Origin: Streptomyces cellulosae | Lineage (GTDB): Bacteria > Actinomycetota > Actinomycetes > Streptomycetales > Streptomycetaceae | Assembly: GCF_000721105.1 (NCBI RefSeq) | Contig: NZ_JOEV01000045.1 | Location: forward strand, 14,194 to 78,193 | DNA length: 64,000 nucleotides | Reading direction: 5' to 3' | Shown: positions 8,600-17,836 of the stretch, piece after piece | Position numbering within the stretch: the first letter of the stretch is position 1 | How the letters are laid out: each line of letters opens with the position of its first letter | The notes under the pieces: model-generated | Database searches by the model: none | What the model saw: only the letters and a program-made list of their open reading frames with translations | What the model was told of the DNA's origin: nothing | Made by a program: the position numbers and the translations under genes

Positions 8600-9727
8600 T
8601 CAGCCTCTCATTCGCTGCCGGATCCAGACGCCGACGGGCGTGAGCACACTCGTGCCGGCGAACCGGCCGCGCGCGCAGGTGCCCTTCTTGAAGACGCCGC
8701 CGGTGTCGCCGTCACCGATGCTCCAGTTCACCCAGCTGATCTTCCTTCTGGCCATCAGGTTGAGATACCTCTGCGACATGACGAAGTCGTTGCCGGATCC
8801 GTCCCACGACTGTGTGCCCCATTCCGTGACGAAAACGGGGAGCTTGGAGGAGGCGCGATCAAGGGTCTTCAGGAAACGCTCCCGGTGCGCCGCCGCGTAG
8901 AAGTGGTAGGTGTACATGATGTTGGAGGCGCGCACCGGATTGGCGACGACCTCCTTTTCGCTGGCGTACTCGGACGCGCCGAGCGTGGACCAGCCGCGAG
9001 TTCCGACAAGGATCACGCTGTCGGGATCCCGGGCTCGGATCACGGGGATGACCTTCTCGGCATATCTCTTGATCGCCCGCCAATTCGCTTGGAACACCTC
9101 GTTGACGATCTCGTACATCACATTGGTCCTGTGCCGATTCCGTGCGGCGATCTCCTTGAAGAAGGCCGTCGCATCGCGGAGGCCGTTGTTCGGGTCGCCC
9201 GGGTCGACCCAGTGCCAGTCGACAATCACGTACATACCGCGGGCACTCGCCCTGGCGATCAACCGGTTCGCCAGATCTGTGAACTTCTTCGGATTTCCCG
9301 CGTACCCCTCCTTGTTCGCATACGTCGCGATGCGCAGGACGCTCGCGCCCCAGTCCTCGGCGAGCACGTCCACCACGCCGTCGACCAGGCAGTTCGCAAA
9401 CCATTGAGTGCCACTCGTGCTCATGCCCCGCAGTTGGACCGGCCTCCCGGACCCGTCGCACAGATGCGTGCCGCAGACGCGGAGGTTGCCGTGCTTCTCC
9501 ACCGGAGTCATCGGCCTCACCCCGGCCTCCGTCTTCCCCCCGGCCTCCGTCTTCCCCCCGGCTTCCGTCTTCTTCCTGACCCCGGCCGGAATTCCGGCAT
9601 CGGCCACGACCCCGGCGACCTGGTCCCCCGTCAAGTTCACAGCAAGGAGACTGAGCTCGACGGCCATGACAATGACCAGTCCGGCGGCCTTGGACAGAAG
9701 AAAGCGAGGCACAGGAAAGCGGATCAC
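8600..9727 (-). CDS. GH5-family secreted or anchored glycoside hydrolase
   Basis: A 375-residue protein with the glycoside hydrolase family 5 pattern. The general acid/base Glu is at about 210 in MYEIVNEV, the nucleophile Glu at about 302 in VFVTEWG, with YVIVDWHW and MYTYHFYAA in between. This matches endoglucanases and related beta-glucanases acting on plant or microbial beta-glucans. An uncleaved-looking hydrophobic segment at residues 10-30 suggests a signal or N-terminal anchor. Residues 53-69 are three copies of KTEAGG, a linker. The GTG start at 9727 has no clear Shine-Dalgarno sequence, so the start is less certain than the domain. Confidence 0.88.
   Translation of the reverse strand: MIRFPVPRFLLSKAAGLVIVMAVELSLLAVNLTGDQVAGVVADAGIPAGVRKKTEAGGKTEAGGKTEAGVRPMTPVEKHGNLRVCGTHLCDGSGRPVQLRGMSTSGTQWFANCLVDGVVDVLAEDWGASVLRIATYANKEGYAGNPKKFTDLANRLIARASARGMYVIVDWHWVDPGDPNNGLRDATAFFKEIAARNRHRTNVMYEIVNEVFQANWRAIKRYAEKVIPVIRARDPDSVILVGTRGWSTLGASEYASEKEVVANPVRASNIMYTYHFYAAAHRERFLKTLDRASSKLPVFVTEWGTQSWDGSGNDFVMSQRYLNLMARRKISWVNWSIGDGDTGGVFKKGTCARGRFAGTSVLTPVGVWIRQRMRG
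9522..9573 (-). repeat. 18-bp tandem repeat in the GH5 linker
   Basis: Three copies of an 18-base unit (core GGCCTCCGTCTT on the plus strand, at 9524, 9542 and 9560) encode KTEAGG repeats between the membrane/signal segment and the catalytic domain. Copy number may vary between strains. Confidence 0.8.
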
Positions 9728-9961
9728 ATTGCGTTATGCATGAAAAATTACGCGATGTCAACGCGCTTCGCGGAAGTGACGAGGGGTTCACTCCCCTGGA
9801 GGCCACGCGGTGAAGCCCCGCCCGGCGCCGCGGGAATCTCGCTCACCGCGGACGCTGTTGCACTATTTTCTGTACCGCAGCACCAACTGTCACGAGGCGG
9901 CCAAGCGGCCCACAGCGTCCACGACAGGAGGAGATGCTTCCAACGGCACCCTGGGGGAACG

Positions 9962-10501
9962 ATGAACACCGGCACGACCGCGGTGACCGCGGCACTGACC
10001 GCCGCCCTGCTGCTCACCGCCTGCGGCGGTCCGCCCGACACCGCCGCGACGAGCGCGTCTCGGTCTCCCGGTCCGGCGGGCGGATTCAAGATCGGCGAGG
10101 AAGCCCGCAACGGCGGCACCGTCGTCGAGATCAACAAAGTGCATGAGGTCGACGGGATCCTCATGGACGGAGGCACCAAGAGCGCCGGCGCCGAAGCGAA
10201 GTACGTGGCCCTGGAGGCCGTCGTCCTCAACGGAACGAAGTCCGGTATGGACCTCACGTGCTCGGCGCCCGTCCTCAGCAGCCTGATCGACGACCAGGGC
10301 CGCCGCTACGGCGTCATCGACGGCCTGGACAAGATCCCGGGGAACCCGGAGTGCGACGAGCGGCTTCAGCCCGGCTCCAAGGATCAGATGGTGTTCGCCT
10401 ACCGGGTGCCGAAGAGCGCGAAGATCACGGCTTGGGAGTTTTCCGAGTCCGGCCAGGAGCCGTCCACCGTCGACCTCGGCGGAACTCCCGGCGCGACCTG
10501 A
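9962..10501 (+). CDS. DUF4352-like lipoprotein
   Basis: A 179-residue lipoprotein. The signal peptide ends in the lipobox LLTAC (Cys 21), followed by a low-complexity Ser/Thr/Ala linker. The C-terminal domain (GEEARNGGTVVEINKVHEV, then KYVALEAVVLNGTKSG, SSLIDDQGRRYGVID and MVFAYRVPKSAKITAWEFS) has the immunoglobulin-like pattern of DUF4352, often found in Streptomyces lipoproteins. No catalytic residues are expected. ATG 9962 gives a proper lipoprotein signal; longer open frames upstream are shadows of the opposite-strand glycosidase. It probably sits on the outer face of the membrane. Function unknown. Confidence 0.82.
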   Translation: MNTGTTAVTAALTAALLLTACGGPPDTAATSASRSPGPAGGFKIGEEARNGGTVVEINKVHEVDGILMDGGTKSAGAEAKYVALEAVVLNGTKSGMDLTCSAPVLSSLIDDQGRRYGVIDGLDKIPGNPECDERLQPGSKDQMVFAYRVPKSAKITAWEFSESGQEPSTVDLGGTPGAT

Positions 10502-10795
10502 CCGATCAACTCCGGCGTCGTGCCCACAGCTTGCCTGGAGGAGAGCACGAGCTCCCGAGCCAGAAGGACCTCAGCCGCGCCAATACGCGCACGCGCCTGT
10601 GACGCAAGGCGGCGCCTCGACGAACCGCCGTACACAGCCGATGTGTTGCTGTGTCACGGCTGCGCCACGGCGGTGTCGTGAAGGGAAGGCAGGCGTGACC
10701 TGCGGACTCTCGGCGCCCTCATAGTGATCACAGAGCGGGGGACCGCGGAAGCGCCGCCGGCTCCTTGCTGCTCCACACCTCGAAGGGAAGCTCCC

Positions 10796-11650
10796 GTGAA
10801 GAACCGCCACCTGCGCAAGGCCGTCCTCACCACCGCCGCGGTCACCGCCGCACTGCTGATGACGGCATGCCAGAACGGCACCGCCGACAGCTCGTCCGGC
10901 AAGAGCCAGGTGGACAAGGCGAGCCCGGTGGCGGTCGCGGAGAAGGCGTCGGACAACAAGAACTCCAAGAAGTCCAAGGAATCCAAGAACTCCGAGGACT
11001 CCGAGAACCTCAAGGACTCCAAGGGCGTCAGCGGTTCGTTCAAGAACGGCAAGGTCACCTACCTCGCCCCGGGCAAGTACATCGTGTCCGTACCGGGCAA
11101 GGCGGACCAGCAGTTCTGGGTCGCCGACGACACCGAGGTGTACGGCGCGGGCAGGATATGCGGCGAGGCGGGGTCCACGGTGGACGCTCCGTGCACGGTG
11201 GACCAGCTGGAGTCGGCCCTCAAGAAGGGTGCCGTGAACGCCGACGTGGAGATGAAGAACGGCGTCGCGACCCTGGTGACCGAGCGACGCGCCGCCCCGC
11301 AGGACTCCGCGTCCGGCTCCGGCAGTGGTTCCGACTCCCGCGAGACCGTCATCGAGGGCATCGACGAGGGCAAGGGCGTCAACGGAACCTGGTTCGGCAA
11401 CGTCTCCTACCTGGCGCCGGGCAAGTACACCGTCTCCGACATGAAGGGCACCGAGCAGCAGTTCCTCGTCGCCGATGACACCAAGATCATGGGTTACGAC
11501 GACATCTGCGCCGCCGTGAACACCGGGCCGGGTGGCGAGGGCGGCCGCGAGTGCACCGAGGCGGAACTGGAGACGGCCGCCAAGAAGGGCTTCTCCGCCG
11601 AGGTGGAGATCAGCAACGGCATCGCGACCACCATCACCGACGACCACTGA
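10796..11650 (+). CDS. Lipoprotein with a duplicated Cys-pair domain
   Basis: A 284-residue lipoprotein with lipobox LMTAC (Cys 25). Residues 50-77 are a Lys/Ser/Asn/Asp-rich stretch (KNSKKSKESKNSEDSENLK). Two homologous domains follow, at about 78-165 and 195-284, each with YLAPGKY, a QQF.VADDT motif, a pair of cysteines (C122/C133 and C238/C253), an ESALKKG-like helix and a closing V.I.NG.AT strand. The cysteines could form one disulphide per domain. I recognise no named family. GTG 10796 is preceded by AGGGAAG at a good distance. A strong terminator follows, so the gene is monocistronic. Confidence 0.82.
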   Translation: MKNRHLRKAVLTTAAVTAALLMTACQNGTADSSSGKSQVDKASPVAVAEKASDNKNSKKSKESKNSEDSENLKDSKGVSGSFKNGKVTYLAPGKYIVSVPGKADQQFWVADDTEVYGAGRICGEAGSTVDAPCTVDQLESALKKGAVNADVEMKNGVATLVTERRAAPQDSASGSGSGSDSRETVIEGIDEGKGVNGTWFGNVSYLAPGKYTVSDMKGTEQQFLVADDTKIMGYDDICAAVNTGPGGEGGRECTEAELETAAKKGFSAEVEISNGIATTITDDH

Positions 11651-11685
11651 GAGCGCGAGTTCGACTCTCTCACCCGCTCCGTGTG

Positions 11686-11714
11686 AACCCCCCGGGTCAT
11701 CGACCCGGGGGGTT
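11686..11714 (+). terminator. Strong hairpin terminator
   Basis: AACCCCCCGGGT and ACCCGGGGGGTT pair perfectly (12-13 bp) around a short CATCG loop, followed by a T-rich GTTCGTTGT. It lies 36 bases after the lipoprotein stop at 11650, and also faces the convergent FG-GAP gene ending at 11820. Confidence 0.85.
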
Positions 11715-11819
11715 CGTTGTCATCCGGCGACCGGCCTCGCCGCGATCACCTGCGACGACGGGGCATCCGGCACACGATCCCGGAGAAGACCGACAGCCGG
11801 TCCTCCCGCCGCCCGGACA

Positions 11820-14057
11820 CTAGGCGATGTTGTTGAACTTGGTGCCCTCGCCCGCGTAGAGGTTGGTCGTCAGCCGGCTGAACGGGGCCGTCGTCGAGCC
11901 GGTCGAGCGGTAGACGTACGTGCCGTTCGGGCCGTAGGCGATCAGGTCGGGGCGGCCGTCGGCGGTGACGTCGCCCGCGCCGACGAGGTGGGAGAAGGAT
12001 TTCCAGCCGGAACCGATCCTGACGCGGGCGGTGAACTTGCCCGTGCCGTTGCCCTGGTACAGCCACAGGACGCCCGAGGCGTCGCGGGCGACGAGGTCGC
12101 CGGCGGCGGTGCCCGCGATGTTGCCGACGGCGGTGATCTGGTTGTAGATCTGCCAGCCGGTGGCGACCTTGACGCGGGTGGCGAAGGGGGCGGACGAGCG
12201 GCCGGTGCCCTTGTAGAGCCACAGGACTCCGGAGGCGTCGGTGGCGAGGAGGTCGGACCGGCCGTCTCCGGTGAGGTCGCTGCCACCGGTGATCTTCTTG
12301 TAGATCTGCCAGCCGGTGCCGGCCTTGACGCGGGTAGCGAAGGTGCCGTCGCCCTTGCCCTGGTACAGCCACAGGACGCCCGAGGTGTCGCGGGCGACGA
12401 GGTCGCCCGTCGAGGTGCCGGCGAGGTTCCCCGCGGCCTCGATCTGGTTGTAGACCTGCCAACCGGTACCCATCTTCGTCCGCTTGGCCGTGGTCACCTG
12501 GCTGCCCGACGGCCAGTCGAAGAGGTCGTTCCGCCACAGCGCACCCGAGGCGTCCCGCGCGAGGACGTCCGTCGAGCCGTTGTCGGTGAAGTCGTGCGGG
12601 TTGGCCCGGCGCGAGATCTGCAAGCTCCCCCGGGCCGTCGCCGGGGCGCCGACGCCGTCGGTCGGGGTGGCGGTGATCTGCCACGTGTAGGCGCCGTTCG
12701 GGGCGCTGATGCCCTCCAGGACGCCGTTCCAGCCGAAGGCGAAACGGCTGTCGGAGACCGGCTGGGACAGGCGTGTGGTGAGCTTCTTGCCGGTGGCCGT
12801 GTGCGTGAGCGTGAGGTCCACGGTGGCGTTCGCGCGGGACAGGGTCCATTCCATCGGGACCGTGGTGCCCGGCTTCTCCAGGCTCACCGCGGTGGGGACC
12901 TTCGACGCGGTCACCTCGACGGCCTTGAGCCGGCCGGTGTCCGCCACGAGCGTGGCGCTCGGGAGGCCGTCGTTCCCCTCCCAGATCCGGAACAGCCCGT
13001 CGGTGTCGGCCGTGGCGCCGCGCACGAGCAGGCCGCCGTCCGGCGCGTGGGCCACGCTGGAGAAGTGCTCCAGGAGTTTGTACGGCGCGGCGGCGGAGTC
13101 GGTGACGCTCCGGGCGTACAGCGGGCTCGGCGCCCCGTCGGCCACCGCCTTGCCCGGGACCCCGTAGAGCAGCGTGTCCCTGGTGATACCGGCGATGACG
13201 GCGCCGCTCATGGAGGCGTCCATGGCGAACCTCTTGTGGACGTACGTCCCGTCCACGACGAGTTCGGTGACCCCGCCCCGGTACTCGACCGACGCCTCGT
13301 AGTCGGCGGTGTAGGCGCCCGTCGAGGCCTGGGTCCACGGGGCGGTGTTCTCCCTGCTGCCCGACTCGATCACCGCGTCGCTGTTGACGGTCGTGCGCGT
13401 CTTCCAGTACTCGGTCCGGCTCGTCGAGCCCGAGGAGACCCGGTTGCTGCTCAGGACGAGCAGGACGTCGCTCGTGGAGGCGACGACCTTGAAGTCCGTG
13501 CTGTAGGAGTTGGACGAGCGCTTCGTCTTCTTGGCGACCCCGTCGGCCTGGGAGAGCTGCCACAGCTCCTGGTAGCTCCCGCTGCCTGTCGGAACCTTCA
13601 CGAAAAGGTTGTCGCCGACCACGCCGACGAGCTGCGCGCCGGGCTTGAACTCGGACGCGAGGTCGTAGGAAGCGGACCAGGTGGCGCCTTCCCTCATGTC
13701 CCGCAGGAAGACCATGCTGCCGCCATCGCTGGTCACGACGATGTCGGAGGCGCTGTCGTGGCCCACGGTGCCGGTGCTGACCGGCAGCACCGAGCCGTCG
13801 GCGTACTTGTGCCACTCCAGAACCTTGTTGCCGGAGCCGTCCGTCCGGGAGGTGAGGTATCCGGTGTCGCCGGTGCTGACGATGTCGGCATCGAGGGGCA
13901 GGTTCGCCTCGCCGGTGGTGGCGGCGGTGGCCCCGGTCATGGCGGCGGGAGCGGCCACGGCCCCCGGCGAGGCCAGGACGCCGGCACCGACCGTCACGGC
14001 GAGAACGGCGGCGACGGAGGCGCCGAGACGGCGTCGGGTGGTGCGTGTGGAAGCCAA
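11820..14057 (-). CDS. Secreted FG-GAP/VCBS repeat protein
   Basis: A 745-residue exported protein. The start is TTG at 14057, with AAGGA five bases upstream, followed by a signal peptide (TRTTRRRLGAS then hydrophobic, ending AVAAP). The N-terminal half looks like a beta-propeller of irregular blades. Residues around 430-510 form an Ig-like FlgD-type domain (NGAYTWQITATPTDG). The last ~230 residues hold at least four FG-GAP/VCBS-like repeats with the signature DLVARDxSGVLWLYQGxG and GTGWQIYN. These bind Ca2+ in related proteins. Such proteins are common in Streptomyces secretomes, with adhesive or sugar-related roles suspected. It is divergent to a GH78 rhamnosidase. Confidence 0.85.
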   Translation of the reverse strand: MASTRTTRRRLGASVAAVLAVTVGAGVLASPGAVAAPAAMTGATAATTGEANLPLDADIVSTGDTGYLTSRTDGSGNKVLEWHKYADGSVLPVSTGTVGHDSASDIVVTSDGGSMVFLRDMREGATWSASYDLASEFKPGAQLVGVVGDNLFVKVPTGSGSYQELWQLSQADGVAKKTKRSSNSYSTDFKVVASTSDVLLVLSSNRVSSGSTSRTEYWKTRTTVNSDAVIESGSRENTAPWTQASTGAYTADYEASVEYRGGVTELVVDGTYVHKRFAMDASMSGAVIAGITRDTLLYGVPGKAVADGAPSPLYARSVTDSAAAPYKLLEHFSSVAHAPDGGLLVRGATADTDGLFRIWEGNDGLPSATLVADTGRLKAVEVTASKVPTAVSLEKPGTTVPMEWTLSRANATVDLTLTHTATGKKLTTRLSQPVSDSRFAFGWNGVLEGISAPNGAYTWQITATPTDGVGAPATARGSLQISRRANPHDFTDNGSTDVLARDASGALWRNDLFDWPSGSQVTTAKRTKMGTGWQVYNQIEAAGNLAGTSTGDLVARDTSGVLWLYQGKGDGTFATRVKAGTGWQIYKKITGGSDLTGDGRSDLLATDASGVLWLYKGTGRSSAPFATRVKVATGWQIYNQITAVGNIAGTAAGDLVARDASGVLWLYQGNGTGKFTARVRIGSGWKSFSHLVGAGDVTADGRPDLIAYGPNGTYVYRSTGSTTAPFSRLTTNLYAGEGTKFNNIA

Positions 14058-14224
14058 GGAAGTCCTTCCCTATGAGCGGAGCTGAACGCACGTCCGTGCG
14101 TACCGCTCGGTCGGACCTGCGAAAAGGGAAGGTGGTTGTACGAGTTGCTCTTGTTTCTCCGAGACAGGTCCCAGGACACCGTGGGACGGGCTGCCCGCCG
14201 TCGAGTGCGACTCATGACGAGGTT

Positions 14225-14244
14225 CGATTGAAACCGTTCAATCG
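14225..14244. promoter_or_regulatory. LacI-type palindrome between FG-GAP and rhamnosidase genes
   Basis: CGATTGAAACCGTTCAATCG is a perfect 8-base inverted repeat around ACCG, with the TTGAAxCG-TTCAA appearance of LacI/GalR operators. It lies about 165 bases before both divergent starts, so it could serve either or both genes. No LacI gene is in the window. Confidence 0.5.
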
Positions 14245-14370
14245 CCCTCGGCTCCCCTGCGCACGCCGACCCGGCCGGGGGCGATCGCCAACGGGCGTGC
14301 CACGAAATGGACTGCACGACGATTGACCACCGCCCCGCTCGGCTCTTACGTTACCCACGCCTCTCAGTTC

Positions 14371-14382
14371 TGAATCGATTCA
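14371..14382 (+). promoter_or_regulatory. Second LacI-type palindrome, close to the rhamnosidase start
   Basis: TGAATCGATTCA is a perfect 12-base palindrome centred on CG, ending 27 bases before the GTG at 14410, where it would overlap the promoter or transcript start. It shares the TGAA...TTCA half-sites with the palindrome at 14225. The rest of the 14058-14409 spacer holds no gene. Confidence 0.5.
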
Positions 14383-14409
14383 TCCATTCTGTGTGAGTGA
14401 GGAGTCGTA

Positions 14410-17400
14410 GTGATCAGCAGGAGGAACATTCTCGCGGGCGCAACCGCCACGGTCGTGGCGGCAACCGCCGGCTCCGTACCGGCGGCAGCCGCGCCGGCGT
14501 CAGGACAGGTTCCGGCGCGGACGCGGGGCAGCGGGCTGCGTGTCGCGGCGCCGACGGTGGAGTACGTCCAGCACCCCCTGGGCCTCGACGCGCAACGCCC
14601 CCGGCTGTCCTGGCCGTTGGTCTCCGAGCAGGTGGGCGTGCGTCAGAGCGCCTACCAGGTCCGGGTGGCGACGAGCCCCTCGGGTCTCACCCGCCCGGAC
14701 GTCTGGGACAGCGGGAAGGTCATGTCCGGCGAGTCCGTCCTCGTGCCGTACGGAGGCCCCGCGCTCGAGCCCCGGAAGCGCTACCACTGGTCCGTGCGCG
14801 TGTGGGACGGCGACGGGCACGTCTCCGGCTGGAGCGCGCCCTCATGGTGGGAGACCGGGCTCATGGAGGCCGGGCGGTGGACCGCCGACTGGATCTCGGC
14901 ACCCGCCGGCCTCACGGACGCTCCGTCCTTCGAGGGCGGTTCCTGGATCTGGTTCCCCGAGGGTGATCCGACGAGCAGCGTTCCGGCGGCCACGCGCTGG
15001 TTCCGCGCCACCGCCGAACTGCCCGACGGGATCACCTCGGCGACGCTCGCCCTCACCGCGGACAACGTGTACGCCGTCTCCGTGAACGGCGTCGAGGTGG
15101 CCCGCACCGATCTCGAGACGGACAACGACGGCTGGCGCCGCCCGGCCGTGATCGACGTACTGGACCGGGTACGGGCCGGTGACAACGTTATCGCCGTCTC
15201 CGCCACCAACGCGACCGAGGGCCCGGCCGGGCTCATCGCCGCCCTCGTTGTCCGTACCGCCTCCGGTGAGCGCAAGGTGGTCACCGACGCCTCCTGGAAG
15301 GCCACGGACGAGGAACCCCCGGCCGGCTGGCGGGAGTCGGGCTTCGACGACGGTGGCTGGCCGGCGGCCAGAGTGGCGGCCGCCTGGGGCGGCGGGCCGT
15401 GGGGAAGGGTCGTCCCGGTGTCGTACGCCGTCACCCAGCTGCGGCACGAATTCCGGCTCCCGCGCAGGAAGGTGTCCCGCGCGCGCCTGTACGCCACGGC
15501 GCTCGGCCTGTACGAGGCCCATCTCAACGGCAGCCGCGTGGGCCGCGACGAGCTCGCTCCCGGATGGACGGACTACCGCACGCGCGTCCAGTACCAGACG
15601 TACGACGTCACCACGCTCCTGCGGCCCGGCGCCAACGCCATCGGGGCGTACCTGGCACCCGGCTGGTACGCGGGCAACGTCGGCATGTTCGGGCCCGGTC
15701 AGTATGGTCAACGCCCGGCGTTGCTCGCCCAGTTGGAGGTGGAGTACGCGGACGGGACGAGCGAGCGCATCACGTCGGGAACCGACTGGCGGGCCGCCGC
15801 CGGGCCGATCGTCGCCGCCGACCTCCTGAACGGCGAGACGTACGACGCGCGCAAGGAGACCCCCGGCTGGACCTCACCCGGCTTCGACGACGGGAGCTGG
15901 CTCGGCGTACGCGGTGCCGGCGACGTCGGTCCCGACCTGATCGTCGCGCAGGTGGACGGCCCGGTGCGCGTGGAGCGGGAGCTGACCCCGAAGAAGGTGA
16001 CCCAACCCAAGCCCGGCGTCCACGTGTTCGACCTGGGGCAGAACATGGTCGGCTCGGTACGGCTGCGGGTGTCGGGCGACGCCGGAACGACCGTCCGGCT
16101 CAGGCACGCCGAGGTGCTCAACCCCGACGGCACGGTCTACACCGCGAACCTGCGCAGCGCGGCGGCGACCGACACGTACACCCTCAAGGGCCGGGGGGAG
16201 GAGGTCTACGAGCCGCGCTTCACCTTCCACGGGTTCCGCTACGTCGAGGTGACCGGTTTCCCCGGCACCCCCACGGCGAAGGCCGTCACCGGGCGCGTCA
16301 TGCATACGTCCGCCCCCTTCACCCTCGACTTCGAGACCGACGTGCCGATGCTCAACCAGCTGCACCACAACATCACGTGGGGGCAGCGCGGCAACTTCCT
16401 CTCCGTGCCGACCGATACTCCCGCGCGCGACGAGCGCCTGGGATGGACGGGAGACATCAACGTCTTCGCCCCCACCGCCGCCTACACGATGGAGTCGGCC
16501 CGCTTCCTGTCCAAGTGGCTCGTCGACCTGCGGGACTCGCGGACCCCGGCCGGCGCGTTCACGGACGTGGCCCCGGTGGTCGGCACCCTCGGCAACGGCA
16601 CGGCCGGCTGGGGCGACGCGGGCGTCACGGTCCCCTGGGCCCTCTACCGGACCTACGGTGACCGCCGGGTCCTCGAGGACGCCTGGCCGTCCGTCCAGGC
16701 GTGGCTGAGATACCTGGAGACGAACAGCGACCGTCTGCTGCGCCCGGCCGAGGGCTACGGCGACTGGCTGAACGTCGAGGACGAGACCCCCAAGGACGTC
16801 ATCGCCACCGCGTACTTCGCGCACAGCGCCGACCTCGCCGCCCGGATGGCCGAGGAGCTCGGCGAGGACGCCGCCCCGTATCGTGATCTCTTCGAACGGA
16901 TACGGGCGGCGTTCCGGGACGCCTACGTCACCTCCGGGGGCAGGGTGAAGGGCGATACGCAGACGGCCTATGTCCTGGCGCTGTCGATGAACCTGCTGCC
17001 GGACGCCTCGCGCGAGGCCGCCGCCGACCGGCTCGTGGCGCTGATCGAGGCCAGGGACTGGCACCTGTCGACGGGTTTCCTCGGCACGCCCCGGCTGCTG
17101 CCCGTCCTGACCGACGCCGGGCACACCGACGTCGCCCACCGCCTGCTGCAGCAGCGCTCCTTCCCCAGCTGGGGCTACCAGATCGACAGGGGCGCCACCA
17201 CGATGTGGGAACGCTGGGACTCCATCCGGCCCGACGGCACCTTCCAGGACACGGCCATGAACTCCTTCAACCACTACGCCTACGGCTCGGTGGGGGAATG
17301 GATGTACACGAACATCGCCGGCATCTCGGCGGGCCGGCCCGGCTACCGCGAGATCGTCATCCGGCCCCGCCCGGGCGGAGCCGTCACCTCCGCCCGCGCC

Positions 17401-17619
17401 ACGTTCACCTCGGTCTACGGCCCCGTCTCCACCCGATGGCTCCAGCGGGGCGGCCGCTTCACCCTGACCTGCGCGGTGCCGCCCAACACGACCGCCGAGG
17501 TGTGGATCCCCACGTCCGCTCCGAAGGCCGTCACGCACACGCACGGGACGTTCCTGCGCCAGGAGGACGGCTGCGCGGTCTACCAGGTCGGCTCCGGCAC
17601 ACACCGGTTCACCGCCTGA
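14410..17619 (+). CDS. GH78 alpha-L-rhamnosidase, Tat-exported
   Basis: A 1069-residue glycoside hydrolase family 78 protein, which removes terminal alpha-L-rhamnose from plant glycosides or polysaccharides. The N-terminus SRRNILAG followed by an alanine-rich hydrophobic stretch is a twin-arginine signal, so it is probably exported folded. Visible are Bac_rhamnosid_N (about 370-540), the conserved DTPARDERLGWTGD with the general-acid Glu at about 675, and TTMWERWDS with the second catalytic Glu at about 934, then a C-terminal beta domain. Length suits the family. GTG 14410 has GAGGAG upstream. The two palindromes upstream suggest sugar-controlled expression. Confidence 0.93.
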   Translation: MISRRNILAGATATVVAATAGSVPAAAAPASGQVPARTRGSGLRVAAPTVEYVQHPLGLDAQRPRLSWPLVSEQVGVRQSAYQVRVATSPSGLTRPDVWDSGKVMSGESVLVPYGGPALEPRKRYHWSVRVWDGDGHVSGWSAPSWWETGLMEAGRWTADWISAPAGLTDAPSFEGGSWIWFPEGDPTSSVPAATRWFRATAELPDGITSATLALTADNVYAVSVNGVEVARTDLETDNDGWRRPAVIDVLDRVRAGDNVIAVSATNATEGPAGLIAALVVRTASGERKVVTDASWKATDEEPPAGWRESGFDDGGWPAARVAAAWGGGPWGRVVPVSYAVTQLRHEFRLPRRKVSRARLYATALGLYEAHLNGSRVGRDELAPGWTDYRTRVQYQTYDVTTLLRPGANAIGAYLAPGWYAGNVGMFGPGQYGQRPALLAQLEVEYADGTSERITSGTDWRAAAGPIVAADLLNGETYDARKETPGWTSPGFDDGSWLGVRGAGDVGPDLIVAQVDGPVRVERELTPKKVTQPKPGVHVFDLGQNMVGSVRLRVSGDAGTTVRLRHAEVLNPDGTVYTANLRSAAATDTYTLKGRGEEVYEPRFTFHGFRYVEVTGFPGTPTAKAVTGRVMHTSAPFTLDFETDVPMLNQLHHNITWGQRGNFLSVPTDTPARDERLGWTGDINVFAPTAAYTMESARFLSKWLVDLRDSRTPAGAFTDVAPVVGTLGNGTAGWGDAGVTVPWALYRTYGDRRVLEDAWPSVQAWLRYLETNSDRLLRPAEGYGDWLNVEDETPKDVIATAYFAHSADLAARMAEELGEDAAPYRDLFERIRAAFRDAYVTSGGRVKGDTQTAYVLALSMNLLPDASREAAADRLVALIEARDWHLSTGFLGTPRLLPVLTDAGHTDVAHRLLQQRSFPSWGYQIDRGATTMWERWDSIRPDGTFQDTAMNSFNHYAYGSVGEWMYTNIAGISAGRPGYREIVIRPRPGGAVTSARATFTSVYGPVSTRWLQRGGRFTLTCAVPPNTTAEVWIPTSAPKAVTHTHGTFLRQEDGCAVYQVGSGTHRFTA

Positions 17620-17691
17620 CGATCGTCCGGATTCGCCGCCGGGCAGGGCACCTGTGGGTCCGCCCGGCGGCGGACGCCGCCACCCGTTCCG

Positions 17692-17820
17692 GCCGGTCGC
17701 CGATCGGGCGAACTGGTCGGTGTCGAAGAGTTCGTCGATGTGGCCGCCGAGCTCGGACCAGTGCTGTCCGGAGAGTTCGGCGGCCGCGCGGGCGTCGCCG
17801 CCGGCGCAGACGGCGCGCAC
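17692..17820 (-). pseudogene. Possible C-terminal remnant of a GntR/FCD-type regulator
   Basis: The minus strand just after the malic enzyme stop encodes VRAVCAGGDARAAAELS, then HWSELGGHIDELF. This resembles the last helix of FCD ligand-binding domains of GntR-family regulators. No start, HTH domain or in-frame stop belongs to it, and the frame runs into antisense of the rhamnosidase. I read it as a fragment left after deletion. It could also be chance. Confidence 0.35.
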
Positions 17821-17836
17821 CCGCCGCCTCGGCCCG

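Noticed and set aside
11532..14075. Plus-strand ORF of 847 residues
   Set aside because: Antisense to the FG-GAP gene; composition dominated by Arg/Gly/Ala with no domain.
15874..17820. Minus-strand ORF of 648 residues
   Set aside because: Antisense to the GH78 gene; only its first ~40 residues (the possible FCD remnant) look protein-like.
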